Below are positions 1 through 13,900 of a stretch of 64,000 nt of DNA, in pieces. The stretch's first letter is position 1, and each line of letters opens with the position of its first letter. A program made the position numbers and the translations under genes. Origin of the DNA: Bolinopsis microptera (Eukaryota; Ctenophora; Tentaculata; Lobata; Bolinopsidae). A model generated the notes under the pieces. That model made no database searches, had not been told where the DNA came from, and saw nothing but the letters and a program-made list of their open reading frames with translations. The stretch covers positions 12,522,944 to 12,586,943 of the forward strand of contig NC_087083.1 of the NCBI RefSeq assembly GCF_026151205.1, given 5' to 3'.

Positions 1-1390
1 TATGTCCCAGCGAGGACGGAGAACATTCTCGTAGACTCCCTTGGAAGCCAAAAGCCAGACAAGCAGACGTTGAACTGTACCTCAGAACCTGCAGACAGAA
101 GTTTTTAGGGTACCAACTGGAAGGTGATAGTACAACTATGGTGGGGTTACCTGACTCTATACAGGAGGGGGTGAAGATCCTTCAGCAGCATTTGTATGTT
201 AGTCATGGTGATCTGGCAATGAGACATGAGGAGAAAATGTGCAATACTCCTAAGAGGAATAGAAAAATATTGTTTTTCCACCCTCCAGCGGAAGATCTCT
301 ACAGAGCAATGCTACCTAAAATGGAGGATTATATAATTGCTCTGTTAAAAGTTCTGTTAGCTTCCGCTAGTACCCCTCTATCATAGCTAAAAAAAAAGGT
401 GGCAATCTCATAAAACGTTTTTAGTGTTTGTTTTGCCAGAAGATCCAAACCCGATCGAGCCACAAAGACTCCAAAAGGATCTGAACCGACACAAGGAAAT
501 CATCACCAAAGCGGTTTCTGCATCTTTGCTACTCCTTCTTAAACATTTCCGGTTAAACCACGTGTATCAGTTTGAGTTTATCAGCCAGTGCATGTTTTAC
601 GCTAATTGCATTCCACTGGTCCTTAAATTCCTCAACCAGGACATGAACATGTATGTTACTGCTGACAATTCTATCCCTAGTTTGGTTTTCCCTAACTCTG
701 TTTATTTCTTTCATACACCTCCAAATTGGGATTTACTATTATTGAACCCCACGACACCTTGCCAGATGATATCTCACCAAAGGGTATGTGTTGGAGAAAC
801 CTATTTTCGACAGTCAACATGCTAAGAATCATCCAGAAACTAACTAAATGGCGTCCTCCTAGAACCATGATGCTGAATGTATTCAAATCTCCGCCAATTC
901 TGAAGAAAACCTTGAAAATATCACACTGGCTTGTCCATCTCTACGTCTTGAAACTCTTCAAACTGCAAGCAAAATATCTCGGTAAAAACTGGCGAAAAGC
1001 CAACATGAAGATCCTCAGTTCAATCTACCAACACGTTCGACACAGACTCCTCGACGACTGGGCCTACGGTAGTGACCTAGACACCCGACAATGGGAGGCA
1101 CCCACTGATGACAAGATGAATTCACCTGCACAATGTACCATGCTATGTGGTACCGTGACCTGCTCCCTGATACATCACAACTCCCTGATCTACCAAGTCA
1201 TATTGATGACGAGAGTACAACGGATGATGTTCAGAAGTTTATTGATGATTGCCAGGTTGAGCTGCCCAAGGACTTTGAGAGTAATTATAAGGTTTGGTTA
1301 GAAAGAGAGGTTTATGATAAGGAACATGATTGGGATGCTATGTTGGATCGGTTTAATTATAACTTTAATTGTGATGATTCTAGTACTTGA
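1..1390 (+). CDS. STRIP1: STRIP1/2 (FAM40) C-terminal part, reading frame broken, 5' end outside window
   Basis: The translation matches the C-terminal half of the striatin-interacting protein STRIP1/2, a scaffold of the STRIPAK phosphatase-kinase complex. Recognisable blocks are KFLGY (about 99-113), MVGLPDSIQEGVKILQQH (about 138-191), NRHKEIITKAVSASLLLLLK (about 484-543), CWRNLF, TKWRPPRTMML, KYLGKNWRKANMK, YQHVRHRLLDDWAYG and, at the end, LPKDFESNYKVWLEREV. TGA stops it at 1388-1390. The match moves through three frames: 1-369 in one, 425 to about 700 in a second, about 705-1105 in a third, and about 1112-1390 in the second-to-last possible frame. The first change could be a 55-nt intron (370-424, GT...AG). 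The other two fall inside conserved sequence and no intron explains them. It is therefore either a pseudogene (intronless over 1.3 kb, perhaps processed) or a live gene with base errors. STRIP1 versus STRIP2 cannot be told apart in an invertebrate. Confidence 0.82.
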
Positions 1391-1958
1391 ATTTGCCTAT
1401 GTTTTGTTCCCTTGGTTTGTTAAAGTTGTTGGCTGACGCAGACGTCTATGCCCCCTTCTTTAAGAGCGTTCTTTCAGAAACCTGGGTTTTGTGGGGATTT
1501 TTAACCTCTTGTCTTGGATATTTTGTGTTTTTGGTATTTAATATATGCTCCAGCCTAGCTTAGCCTTCTCTAGATATGTGTGAATGACCGTCTTACATGA
1601 TACTAAATTGATAACAGAAGAGGATATCGTTTAAATATTGAATTGACCCTGATGCTCTGATGTGGCCTTTAACCACTATACTATTAAACTGGTTTAAATA
1701 ATTCAAATTTATTGACAGTTAAAATTGTTTTGTGTACTTTTGAGTGAAGTTATTTGTACAATGTACATATTATATTATTTTAGTTTTAATTATCAACGTG
1801 GACAATTTTCATTATATCGACTCACTGTGCTTTTAACTAAAATGATAGATATAATTAAAAGTACATTCCTGATCGCCAACTAAATACTCCCTCCATTTTT
1901 ACAAGATTAATTATCTAGAAATTAGATAAGTAATTAGATAATTAATTAACTCCAAGGT
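1391..1958. other. Spacer between STRIP-like and PINCH genes
   Basis: AT-rich sequence with no open frame of note. It should hold the 3' UTR of the STRIP-like gene and the 5' UTR or promoter of PINCH. I see no clear TATA box or polyadenylation signal that decides a boundary. Both genes point the same way. Confidence 0.5.
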
Positions 1959-4900
1959 ATGACCTCATATTCTTCGTTATGTGCTATATGCCGTGAAGGG
2001 TTTGCTCCTAATGAGAGTGTTGTGAACGCAAACGGAGTTCACTGGCACCAGGCTTGCTTTGTGTGTGTTCAGGTAAGTTATTAGTTAAGTAATTTAATGA
2101 GTTATTAGTTAATTAATAATAAGTTATTAGTTAAGTAATTTAATGAGTTAATTGATTTAACTGATTTAATTGAGAAGCCGAGTAATTCGTTGGTTGATAC
2201 AGATGGGATTTGAACACTGATGTAAAAGCATGAATTTAAAGTGGGTTATAGGGTTAATCTGTTTAAAATTAGGCCTTGGCCTTGCATAATGATACATAGA
2301 TATTTTCAGTATTTGATGGGTATTAAACATTATGATCCCATAAATTGTCAGTTTAATATAGACTATATAGTAATAGTATTGACATGGAGATCATATCGCC
2401 CTTCGCCATTTATCCAAAAAAATTTCAATTTTCGCCCCGGCGAAGGTTCCCAGAAGCCAATAGTTCAGATTTATCTGACGATTTGACAGACATATGTTAC
2501 GCATATGGTGTAGAAATGTAAATTCGTTCTATATTGTAAGACGCAAGTGCGTGGGCACTGGTCACCGGAATGTGAGAATATCTCGACTTATCGCAAAGGC
2601 ATCCAATTTAAATTTGTCTACTATACGCATTCAGGTGAAAGAATTCATATAAGTTGTACGTTTTAATCTTGAAATTAATGATTTCCCGAAGGGTTCATTT
2701 TCATTAATCAGAAGTCCGTAGAATGCTGCAGGTAGCATTTCACATTTGACATAGCTCTGAAAGATTGAATTGGGGGCTAAGAATTTAAAAGGAATTTAAA
2801 CCCTTGGCCTTGTTGGCTAGGTTATTGATTTAATATATTATTATATAAGTTGGTTAATGTTGGTTAATTAATTTAAAAGTAACATCACCTAGTATCACAA
2901 TATTCCACAGTATGTATCATGTTATATCATGTTATATCATGTTATATCATGTTATATCATGTGTATATTATTTTATTATTTGTTCTATTACCGCAGTGCT
3001 TACAGCCATTTCCAGATGGTCTCTTCTTTGAGCACGAGGGTAGGAAATACTGTCAAGAAGATTACGAGCTCCTCTTCGCTCCCATCTGCTCTGGCTGTGG
3101 ACAGTACATTATAGGTCAGTGTTTAAAAGTACATTATAGGTCAGTGTTTAAAAGTACATCATAGGTCAGTGTTTAAAAGTACATTATAGGTCAGTGTTTA
3201 AAAGTACATCATAGGTCAGTGTTTAAAAGTACATTATAGGTCAGTGTTTAAAAGTACATCATAGGTCAGTGTTTAAAAGTACATTATAGGTCAGTGTTTA
3301 AAAGTACATTATAGGTCAGTGTTTAAAAGTACATTATAGGTCAGTGTTTAAAAGTACATTATAGGTCAGTGTTTAAAAGTACATTATAGGTCAGTGTTTA
3401 AAAGTACATCATAGGTCAGTGTTTAAAAGTACATTATAGGTCAGTGTTTAAAAGTACATTATAGGTCAGTGTTTAAAAGTACATCATAGGTCAGTGTTTA
3501 AAAGTACATTATAGGTCAGTGTTTAAAAGTACATTATAGGTCAGTGTTTAAAAGTACATTATAGGTCAGTGTTTAAAAGTACATTATAGGTCAGTGTTTA
3601 AAAGTACATCATAGGTCAGTGTTTAAAAGTACATTATAGGTCAGTGTTTAAAAGTACATTATAGGTCAGTGTTTAAAAGTACATTATAGGTCAGTGTTTA
3701 AAAGTACATTATAGGTCAGTGTTTAAAAGTACATCATAGGTCAGTGTTTAAAAGTACATTATAGGTCAGTGTTTAAAAGTACATTATAGGTCAGTGTTTA
3801 AAAGTACATTATAGGTCAGTGTTTAAAAGTACATCATAGGTCAGTGTTTAAAAGTACATTATAGGTCAGTGTTTAAAAGTACATTATAGGTCAGTGTTTA
3901 AAAGTACATTATAGGTCAGTGTTTAAAAGTACATTATAGGTCAGTGTTTAAAAGTACATTATAGGTCAGTGTTTAAAAGTACATTATAGGTCAGTGTTTA
4001 AAAGTACATTATAGGTCAGTGTTTAAAAGTACATTATAGGCCTAGGTCAGTGTTTAAAAGTACATTATAGGTCAGTGTTTAAAAGATCGTTCACATATTA
4101 CGTAAACACATTTTGGCAATTTTTAACCCCCCCTCCTCCTCTGAAATCAGTTTTGCGCATAGCTATTATGTTAAAATTACACTAGAACCCCCGCCCCCCC
4201 CCCTCCCCCCGGCCCCCTCCTTGGTGAATACGACCCCTTACTTAGTTTACTAGACATCTTACTTTGCAGGGGGTTGTTGAGTCGTTGACCCTGAGCGCTC
4301 ACTGGTACCTGCAAAGCCCATTTTTGATTTGTTGCCTATCAATTCCAATTTATGTCCAAAACCAAACTTGTGGGTGGTACACTTGGAAATACTTATCTTC
4401 TGAGTTCGTAAATAGAATTTCATTACAATATAACTAAAAATGGCTGAGCTATGAGCTTATCTGGTTATAAGTTTACTCTCCAAGTGGTTGATAATTTTTT
4501 ACCTTCAATAGCTTCAATACTAATAGCTTAAAATGTTTCAAACGAGAGTTGCTTCTGCTTTGCTGTAAACTGTGTTGTGTCTTTTACCGTATCAGAGCAT
4601 TATATAATGTAATATTATTATATAATTTAATATTATTATATAATGTAATATTATTATATAATGTAATAATCGTTACGTTAAGCTGAGAGAAGAACTAGAT
4701 TGGCCCGTATTCATATTATATTTTACAGTAGTAAACTATAGTATTATCATTATAGTTGTATTACAGGATTATTCTATTATACCTTTATACGTCACGTGGT
4801 CCTGACGTCACGACCCACGTGGGTGTGACATCACGTGGGTGTGACGTCACGAGGGTGTGACGTCACGTGGGTGTGGTCCTTGACGTAAGTCATGTTGACA

Positions 4901-7900
4901 GGGCCAATAACGTCAGGCGCTTCTGTGTTCAGTTATTATGATATTTAACGTTGTTCAATACAATTGTTAGTTTTCAGTCGATTAATGGGGTGTTTAACAG
5001 TGATTTACTATTGGGCTGGTGTTGTCATTGTTGTGTGGTGTTGTCATTGTTGTACGTGACTTGTCATTACGTGACTTGTCATTGATTTTAGTGCAGCGCG
5101 ATGAGAGAGGCCGGGAGGGGGGAGGGATTGGGGCCGGGGGGCAACTTACGGTAAGTAAGCTGCTGGTAAGTAACTTTGCAGCATAATGCTGCAAAGTGAA
5201 AGTGCAAACTGAACTTAAAGCTTCTTCCTCCCGCAGATAACACGTTTAATTATCACTTATTATCAGTAAAAACAAATTGTGAATAAATGTAATAGTTTAC
5301 TAATTTCCATCAAGTTTATTGTGAATAAAGTTAATGAGATCATGTTATTATAATACTATTAATATTAAGTAAGTTATTAACAAATATTACAACTTAGTTT
5401 AGTCAAAAAGTTATCAATAAGTGAATAGTAGTTACGATGCTAGTACGTAAGCTGCCATATCGCTGATAACGTTACACGAACTTTGGTTTGTTACACAGCT
5501 ACTAACAATATTATATACATTACACGGAGTGTTATCGGTAGTACACAAATCACTGTAATATGGTATTAGTAATAAAGTTGGGATATATTGTAATGTTATG
5601 CGGTATTAGTAATAAAGTTGGGATATATTGTAATAGGAGTGGTGATATTTTATTAATATTGCTGACATTTTATTAATATTACTGATGTTTTACTAATATT
5701 ACTGATATATTATTAATATTATTAATATTACTGATATATTATTAATATTATGAATATTACTGTGGTACGACTTCTTTAACCAAACAGTCGCTGTGAAACA
5801 CGGTGTTATTTTGTTCTTCACTCATCATTAGTCATGAGATATGACAGTGAGACAGTGATACAGTGTTGTGACAGTGCAAGTGTGATGTGACAGTGTGTTG
5901 TGACAGTGCAAGTGTGTTGTGACAGTGTGTTGTGACAGTGCAAGTGTGATGTGGCAGTGCGATGTGACAGTGCGATGTGACAGTGCGATGTGACAGTGTG
6001 ATGTGACAGTGTGATGTGACAGTGTGATGTGACAGTGCAAGTGTGATGTGACAGTGCGATGTGACAGTGCAAGTGTGATGTGACAGTGCGATGTGACAGT
6101 GCGATGTGACAGTGTGTGATGACACTGTGACGAAGAAGAGTGGCTACCCCGGCCCTCTGAATATGCAGCTCTGTTTATTTTGTGATACCACCAGCTCCAA
6201 AAAAAAGTAGAGCAATCAATGGCGAAGAATGTACATGTATTGTAGATAAGAGGTGGTAAAATGTTAGAATAAGAGATCCCTAAAACTGAAAGTTTATTTT
6301 TTGCATTGCATGAACTCAGTCAGTATTAAATGTACTGATCACAAATTCGAATTCTTATATTTTGCTAATCACATTATCGCACAGGTAGAATTTTCACGCA
6401 CAAGAATTCCAAGTGGCATCCTAAATGTTTCACATGTTACATTTGTGGGGACGAACTCAACGGTGGCTTCGTCAAATACCAGGTACAGCTCTCTGATTGG
6501 TCAGTTTGTGTCATGTGACTTAAAATATCAAGTTTATAATTGGTTAGTTTGTGTCATGTGACTAAAACACATGTAATTTCCGGATCGGAACGTATTGTTT
6601 ATTAGTCGCATTTTTTAGAAGATAATAATATTATGTAGTTAGTTATTTGTCGCAACAACGTGATTGTCATAAATTACGAACATTCAACACTTGAATGCAA
6701 CTCACTGATTCGATAGTTTGTTATATTTTACTTGAATGTAGCTGCCTAATTGGATAATGGATATTGTGTGAATAATCAAACAATTTAGTCATAAATTGAT
6801 CAAACTGCACTGTTTGACAAAACTGTTTTTATTTGTCACATGGCTCTACAATTTCCAATCTTTATTATATTATATAATAATAATATTATATTATTACATC
6901 TACTCATACTTTTAAATGTAACATGTATTTAAGATATAATGTATAAAATATGCAAAATATGTTAAACATGTTGAACAAGTGAAACTTATTAAATATATGA
7001 ATTATATTCAAACATTGCAGGGTAACCCCACGTGTAAGCCGTGTGCGGCTCGAGCACGTGCTGCAGCAGACAGCAAGTATTTATGCGCGCGGTGTAACCA
7101 CATCATAGATACAGACCATCTCACTTTCAAGGTAAGTTACTTTATTGTAGTAATATAAAGGAACGATAATTTCTGTGACCACTGAGTTTGTCAACTGATA
7201 GGTTATCCTGTGTTAAAAGTAATTATTCGTTATAAAATATGTTACAATAAGCTAGGTGCCATTTTAATATTGTTTTATAATCAAACGCAATGAAACTTTC
7301 GGACCACGATGTATGGGGACGTGGACTTGCCACCTAATGGCAACATTTATATATCGACTCTGTTACATTTGAATAACGGATTAATAATTTGACCAAAACC
7401 CATAATCATGGGTAGAGTGGACCGCTGCCAGTGTTTCTCTTTCCCAAACAAAAGGAAATTATCATTATCGGTATCATTTTGCATTTGCGGACGGTTATTC
7501 AAATTAATATCATTTCATTTTGTTTGGGAAAGAGAAACACTGGCAGCGGTCCACTCTAACCATGATTATAGGTTTTGGTCAAATATCATCTCTTTTTGAT
7601 TATAATTTCAGGGTACTTTACAAAGTCGAAATGTAAACTCATAACTTCATTAATAAGGAGGTAATTTCAATGATTTCGAAATTTTACCTTTGAAAACATT
7701 TCTTTGTGTTTAAGTAAGCATATGTGTCGATCATTGACTGAATATGCCACTTTATATTCATTCAAGTTAGCATTAAATTCAAATATAATGCCATTTAACT
7801 GTCGTGGGAAAGCAAAATTTGTTCGAAATCACGAATGAGCAAAATTCTCACCTTTCGCACGTGCAAATTTTGAGTGGACGTTGCGTGCGCAAACAATATT

Positions 7901-10900
7901 GAATCACCGTAAATGCCTGAAAAACAGTGAACTTCACTGTTTTTCAGGCATTTACGGTGATTCAATATTGTGAAGGAGGTATAATAGTATAGGGGGTAAA
8001 TAGTATAGTGACTATAATGTCAACGGTCATGCTTGCCAGCACTGTGACCTGTTATAATATTTTGAATATTTCAAATATTTACCGATAAAGTGCTGTAAAC
8101 ATTTTTACTTCATTTATTTAACTCCTTACACTCCCACAGGGTGAACCGTACCACCCTCACCATTTCGATTGTTTCGACTGTCACCGGCCTCTGACTCACC
8201 GGGCTAAAGAACTCCATTCTCATCTCTTCTGCTTACCCTGTTACGACACTAAGGAGATCAGGTGATTAAATGCGAGCTCTGATTGGTTTGTTCTTGTCAC
8301 GTGTCTAGAATTAAGCAACAATTAGATACAGGATAATCACTGTCACTTCTCTAGCATTTATCTAGTTTAGTAGTTTGTAAAATCACGTACAAAACTTATA
8401 TAATAAGGTGGTAACTGGTAATCTGATACCCTTCGAAGTCCAGTTACTCAATTTCCATTTAATTCATTAATTTTTCTATTTCGGTCTGAAAACCTCGCCA
8501 CCAAAAAATAACACCACTTTTAAAACATGACTTCTACCGTACTAATACCAGGCTCTAATATCTTTATATGTTTGGAATATAGCTTTATATTATAATAAAT
8601 AATAATAAATACAACATTTATAAACCGCCTAACAGCCCAGTTCCACGGCTCAGTTATGCGACCAGATTTGACACAAAACTCCGCGAAAAGAGTTTTGAAA
8701 GGCAAAACTCCGCGAAGGCAGTTTTGTTTACAATGTACGTTCCCACGGTTGGTATTTTTGCACGCAGATTTGCGCGCGCACGTGGGCGCATTATAATGTT
8801 TACATTGTAAACAAAACTGCTTTCACGGAGTTTTGGGTCATATCAAAAATATTTCTCCGTGCGGAGAAATATTTTTGAATTTCATTTCCTGTCGCAAAAA
8901 TGTGAGAAAAAATGTGAGCAAATCTGGTTGCAAAACTGAGCCGTGGAACTGCAGGGTAATTCCGGTAATAGCTAAATCATATAACTCGATATATAATTTA
9001 ATCCTGGAGATAAACTCCAGTGCTTTCTAAAGCGGCTCTTACATTAACTGAGCTTAGTTTATGACTTGGTCAGTCTCCTAAGTGTACTCTAGATGTCTCC
9101 TAAGTGTACTCTAGATGTCTCCTAAGTGTACTCTAGATGTCTCCCAAGTGTACTCTAGATGTCTCCTAAGTGTAATCTAGATGTCTCCTAAGTGTACTCT
9201 AGATGTCTCCTAAGTGTAATCTAGATGTCTCCTAAGTGTACTCTAGATGTCTCCCAAGTGTACTCTAGATGTCTCCTAAGTGTAATCTAGATGTCTCCTA
9301 AGTGTACTCTAGATGTCTCCTAAGTGTAATCTAGATGTCTCCTAAGTGTACTCTAGATGTCTCCTAAGAGCCTCTTAGGTGTCTCCTAGTGTACTCTAGA
9401 TGTCTCCTAAGTGTACTCTAGATGTCTCCTAAGTGTACTCTAGATGTCTCCTAAGTGCCTCTCAGGTGTCTCCTAAGTGTACTCTAGATGTCTCCTAAGT
9501 GTACTCTAGATGTCTCCTAAGTGTACTCTAGATGTCTCCTAAGTGTACTCTAGATGTCTCCTAAGTGTACTCTAGATGTCTCCTAAGTGTACTCTAGATG
9601 TCTCCTAAGTGTACTCTAGATGTCTCCTAAGTGTACTCTAGATGTCTCCTAAGTGTACTCTAGATGTCTCCTAAGAGCCTCTTAGGTGTCTCCTAGTGGA
9701 CTCCAGTAAGATGTTATTATATAAAAAGTGTGTACTCCTACAAACCACACTATTTTAATAAGCCTACATCCGGCCAAATACACCCACTTCTGTTGAGTTT
9801 TACTCGTACATTTATTATATGTTTACCTCAACCAACACTCCAACAACCAATGAAAACCAAGGTCTTCGCCACGTGGTGATTTCAACCAACCAAAAGTGGG
9901 GATTCAATCACGTAACAGATCGAGCCTATGAAACAGTTGAACTATGTTTGTCTACACTTCGTCTTCCTATTAACAGCATCAAACTAACTTACATACACTT
10001 AAACACTATGATGTTTGGGAAAAACGATTCCCACGATTGAGGGCGTAGACCTGGCCGCTAAACCTACTGTACTTACTTAACCTACAGTACTTACTAAGCT
10101 AAACCTACAGTACTTACTAAGCTAAACCTACAGTTCTTACTAAGCTAAACCTACAGTACTTACTAAGCTAAACCTACAGTACTTACTAAGCTAAACCTAC
10201 AGTACTTGCTAAGCTAAACCTACAGTACTTGCTAAGCTAAACCTACAGTTCTTACTAAGCTAAACCTACAGTTCTTACTAAGCTAAACCTACAGTACTTA
10301 CTAAGCTAAACCTACAGTACTTACTAAGCTAAACCTACAGTACTTGCTAAGCTAAACCTACAGTACTTGCTAAGCTAAACCTACAGTACTTACTAAGCTA
10401 AACCTACAGTACTTACTAAGCTAAACCTACAGTACTTACTAAGCTAAACCTACAGTACTTACTAAGCTAAACCTACAGTACTTACCAAGCTAAACCTACA
10501 GTACTTACTAAGCTAAACCTACAGTACTTGCTAAGCTAAACCTACAGTACTTACTAAGCTAAACCTACAGTACTTACTAAGCTAAACCTACAGTACTTAC
10601 TAAGCTAAACCTACAGTACTTACTAAGCTAAACCTACAGTACTTGCTAAGCTAAACCTACAGTACTTACTAAGCTAAACCTACAGTACTTACTAAGCTAA
10701 ACCTACAGTACTTACTAAGTAATGGGAGGAGGGTGCAAATATTCAAGTTACATTACCAGACACCGTGTCACCCTGTCACGTGTCACGTGTCACGTGTCAG
10801 TATGACCACACAACTGCAGACATCCACGACAAAATCATTGGTTCTCGTAGCAGCCGAAACCTGTCATCTTACTCTGATTGGCAGTAAAATGATTTGGGAA

Positions 10901-13900
10901 GTCTTTAGCAGCATTGTCCTTCTTCACAGTGTATTCAGTGGTACCAGCATGCGAGAAAATATGAGACTATATTATATAGTCTGATCACGTGACTAAATAT
11001 ATAGACTATGTAGTCTGATCACGTGCTGGTTGTACTGTAATTGGTTAATCAGCGATCATGTGGTGTAATTACCGGCTTTTGGTTGGTCTATAATATGATT
11101 GACCGGGTTGACTGTTGACGCTCAAATATGCAGCATATCTAAATTAAGACTGTTAAACTGATAGTAATACAGGTATCGAACGATTCTGTTAACGTTTTAA
11201 ATGAGTGGAGAAATTTAATGTAACTGATTAACTAATTAATAAATTAAATTTAACTGACGTTTCTTGATAAAATTTATCGGCTTGATACGATGCTAGTGAA
11301 CATGTTCTATTTCAAATGTTCAATCTAAATATATAATTTTAATTAATTCCTATCTGACATATTAATATTACCTGATATTTTAATATTATAATGATTAAAG
11401 GTCAGCAAAGTCTATGACGTACGAGACATGATTTGATTTTATATAAAAAGTTAAGTTAGCACTCAAACACTTTCTACGCTGAAATAACGCTGAATAAGGT
11501 GCTTCTCAGCTATATGATTGGTTAGTCTAAACCACATGACTAGAATACAGCTTTCTGATTGGTTAGTCTAAACCACGTGACTAGAATACAGCTCTCTGAT
11601 TGGTTAGTTTAAACCACATGATCAAAATACAGCTCTCTGATTGGTTAGTTTAAACCACGTGACCAGAATACAGCTCTCTGATTAGATATACCCTGCAAAG
11701 CACACAGTACACGAAAAGCTCACAACATAATACGGAATATACATGTGCTTCTCAGCTGTCATCACTCATCACTCCGTCTCTCTCTTTGAAGCATTGGGAG
11801 AGTTGTATAGTGTGTATAGTGTGTTGTCACGCTGCGGTGCAACTCTTACAACTGGTGTTAATGTACGCGCTTTTTGCACGTGTAAGTGTGTGATTTTTGC
11901 ACGTGCACACTTACAAGTGCAGTGTGTGTGTGTGTGTGTGTTTGTCGATGTGCGGTAAATAGTTGTACACTTCTCAGTGCTGTGAAATGTAGCTAACACA
12001 ATATTACTTAAATCTGTTGTGTTTCAGTAAATAATAAATCCAGTAATTAACAGTTAATTTACTCAACTTTCCCCTGTACTTGATTCAGTCGAGTGATTAC
12101 ATGCGCTTGAACAGAACACCTCACATTATATTATACCTTGTGTACTTCTTGCTGTTATAAATGAAGATTATATGAATTCTATTTATAACTGCACTGAGCT
12201 GCTGCTGAGTATATATATATACTAGCTGTACTGCAGAGATGCAGAGTGTATCGTGTACATTTACTCAAGGTTCATAATCAGTATTTCCCGCAGTCAGACA
12301 ACGAATGAGTTTCAAAAAGCTTCAATTAAATCTTTACAGAATATTTACGTTTATCATCAGTAACTAATAAACTATAAAGATAAGATGAGTACTCCAATAG
12401 ATTAAATTTACTCTAGGTTTACTGTAGATTATAGAGTACTGTACTCTATTATAGAGTACAGTACTCTATAATAGAGTACTGTACTCTATTATAGAGTACT
12501 GTACTCTATTATAGAGTACTGTACTCTATTATAGAGTACTGTACTCTATTATAGAGTACTGTACTCTATTATAGAGTACTGTACTCTATTATAGAGTACT
12601 GTACTCTATTATAGAGTACTGTACTCTATTATAGAGTACTGTACTCTATTATAGAGTACTGTACTAGTGAGTAGTGTGAACTGTGATGGTACCTTGCACG
12701 TTTTACTTATGAAGCAATTATCCATATTATAATGTTGTCAGGAACGAATTATTGAATGTCGGGAATGTCTCCCAGAACTTAAATAATTTCATTTATAGTT
12801 TCCTTGTAAACCTGTCACATCTGAAATAGAAACCTGCACCAAAATCACCTTCAAATAATCTACGTTCATGAATATCGAAAAATAAAGCAAACTGCAATAT
12901 ATAATAATATAGATTTAAATTTAGTTTAATTTGAATTTTAAATATAGATATATATCTCACTTGAATGTAATAAATGTTAGAATTTATTTATTTATTTTTA
13001 TATTCAAACTTTGAAATTATGTATATTTATAACCATTATTAACAGTATAATGCCTCAGTGTATGTGCAGCCTGTAAGAAGCCTATTGAAGGGCGTGCTGT
13101 TTCTGCTATTGAAAAGAAGTGGCACCCTGAGCATTTTGTCTGCGCTCACTGTGAAAAACCGTTCGCTGGAGAGAGGTTCTACGAAAACAAGGGTGAGTGT
13201 TCTGGTTACTGGTAACTGGTAACTGGTTACTGGTTACTGGTTACTGGTTACTGGTTACTGGTTACTGGTTACTGGTTACTGGTTACTGGTTACTGGTTAC
13301 TGGTTACTGGTTACTGGTTACTGGTTACTGTACTTGTTTTGGTTTAAGAACTGCTTAAAGTGTTACATATTATATAATATATTATTCATTAGTAAGATCT
13401 GAGGCATTCATAGCTAAAATTTGACTAAACCAAAAACTAAATACTTAATTAGCTAATTAAACTATTGCAGGGATGGCGTATTGTGAGCCTCACTACAAAA
13501 AACTGTTCGGTGATCCATGCTTTTACTGTTGTCAGAGTACACATAACGCTGCTGAGGTAAACAAATATTAATTATCTAATTGTAAATAATCTTAAATAAT
13601 AATCTCAGAATAATCTCAGAATAATCTTATAGACTGTCGCAAAACCTGCAACATTTACCGATAAATTGAGTTGCATATTACGGGTTATCATATTAAATTT
13701 AAATAGAGACTTTTTTGGAGATTTTCCTTCCACAAAGTTGTTGGCATTTAAAGATTTCAACTTGTCATCAAGAAATGTGCTCTTTAAAGTATAAATAACT
13801 TAAGTATTTATAAATTTATAAATAACTCTGAAGTTAAACTATAAATAACTCTGAATTTGTTGATCGCCAAAATGAGAATACTGTTATCAGCTGTTTGGTT

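Noticed and set aside
680-765. An 86-bp intron to explain the second STRIP frame change
   Set aside because: GT and AG exist in the right phase, but the removed bases encode residues that resemble the family (SLVFPNSV and EPHDTLPDD on the two sides), so a frameshift fits better.
1069-1115. A short intron to explain the third STRIP frame change
   Set aside because: It would delete the conserved GSDLDTRQWE segment.
5818-6125. Antisense His/Ser/Thr-rich open frames
   Set aside because: Translation of the TGTGACAGTG satellite in a PINCH intron; all three frames give similar low-complexity peptides.
9073-10720. Regular arrays that could be mistaken for a CRISPR array
   Set aside because: Units are contiguous with no unique spacers, and the context is a eukaryotic intron.
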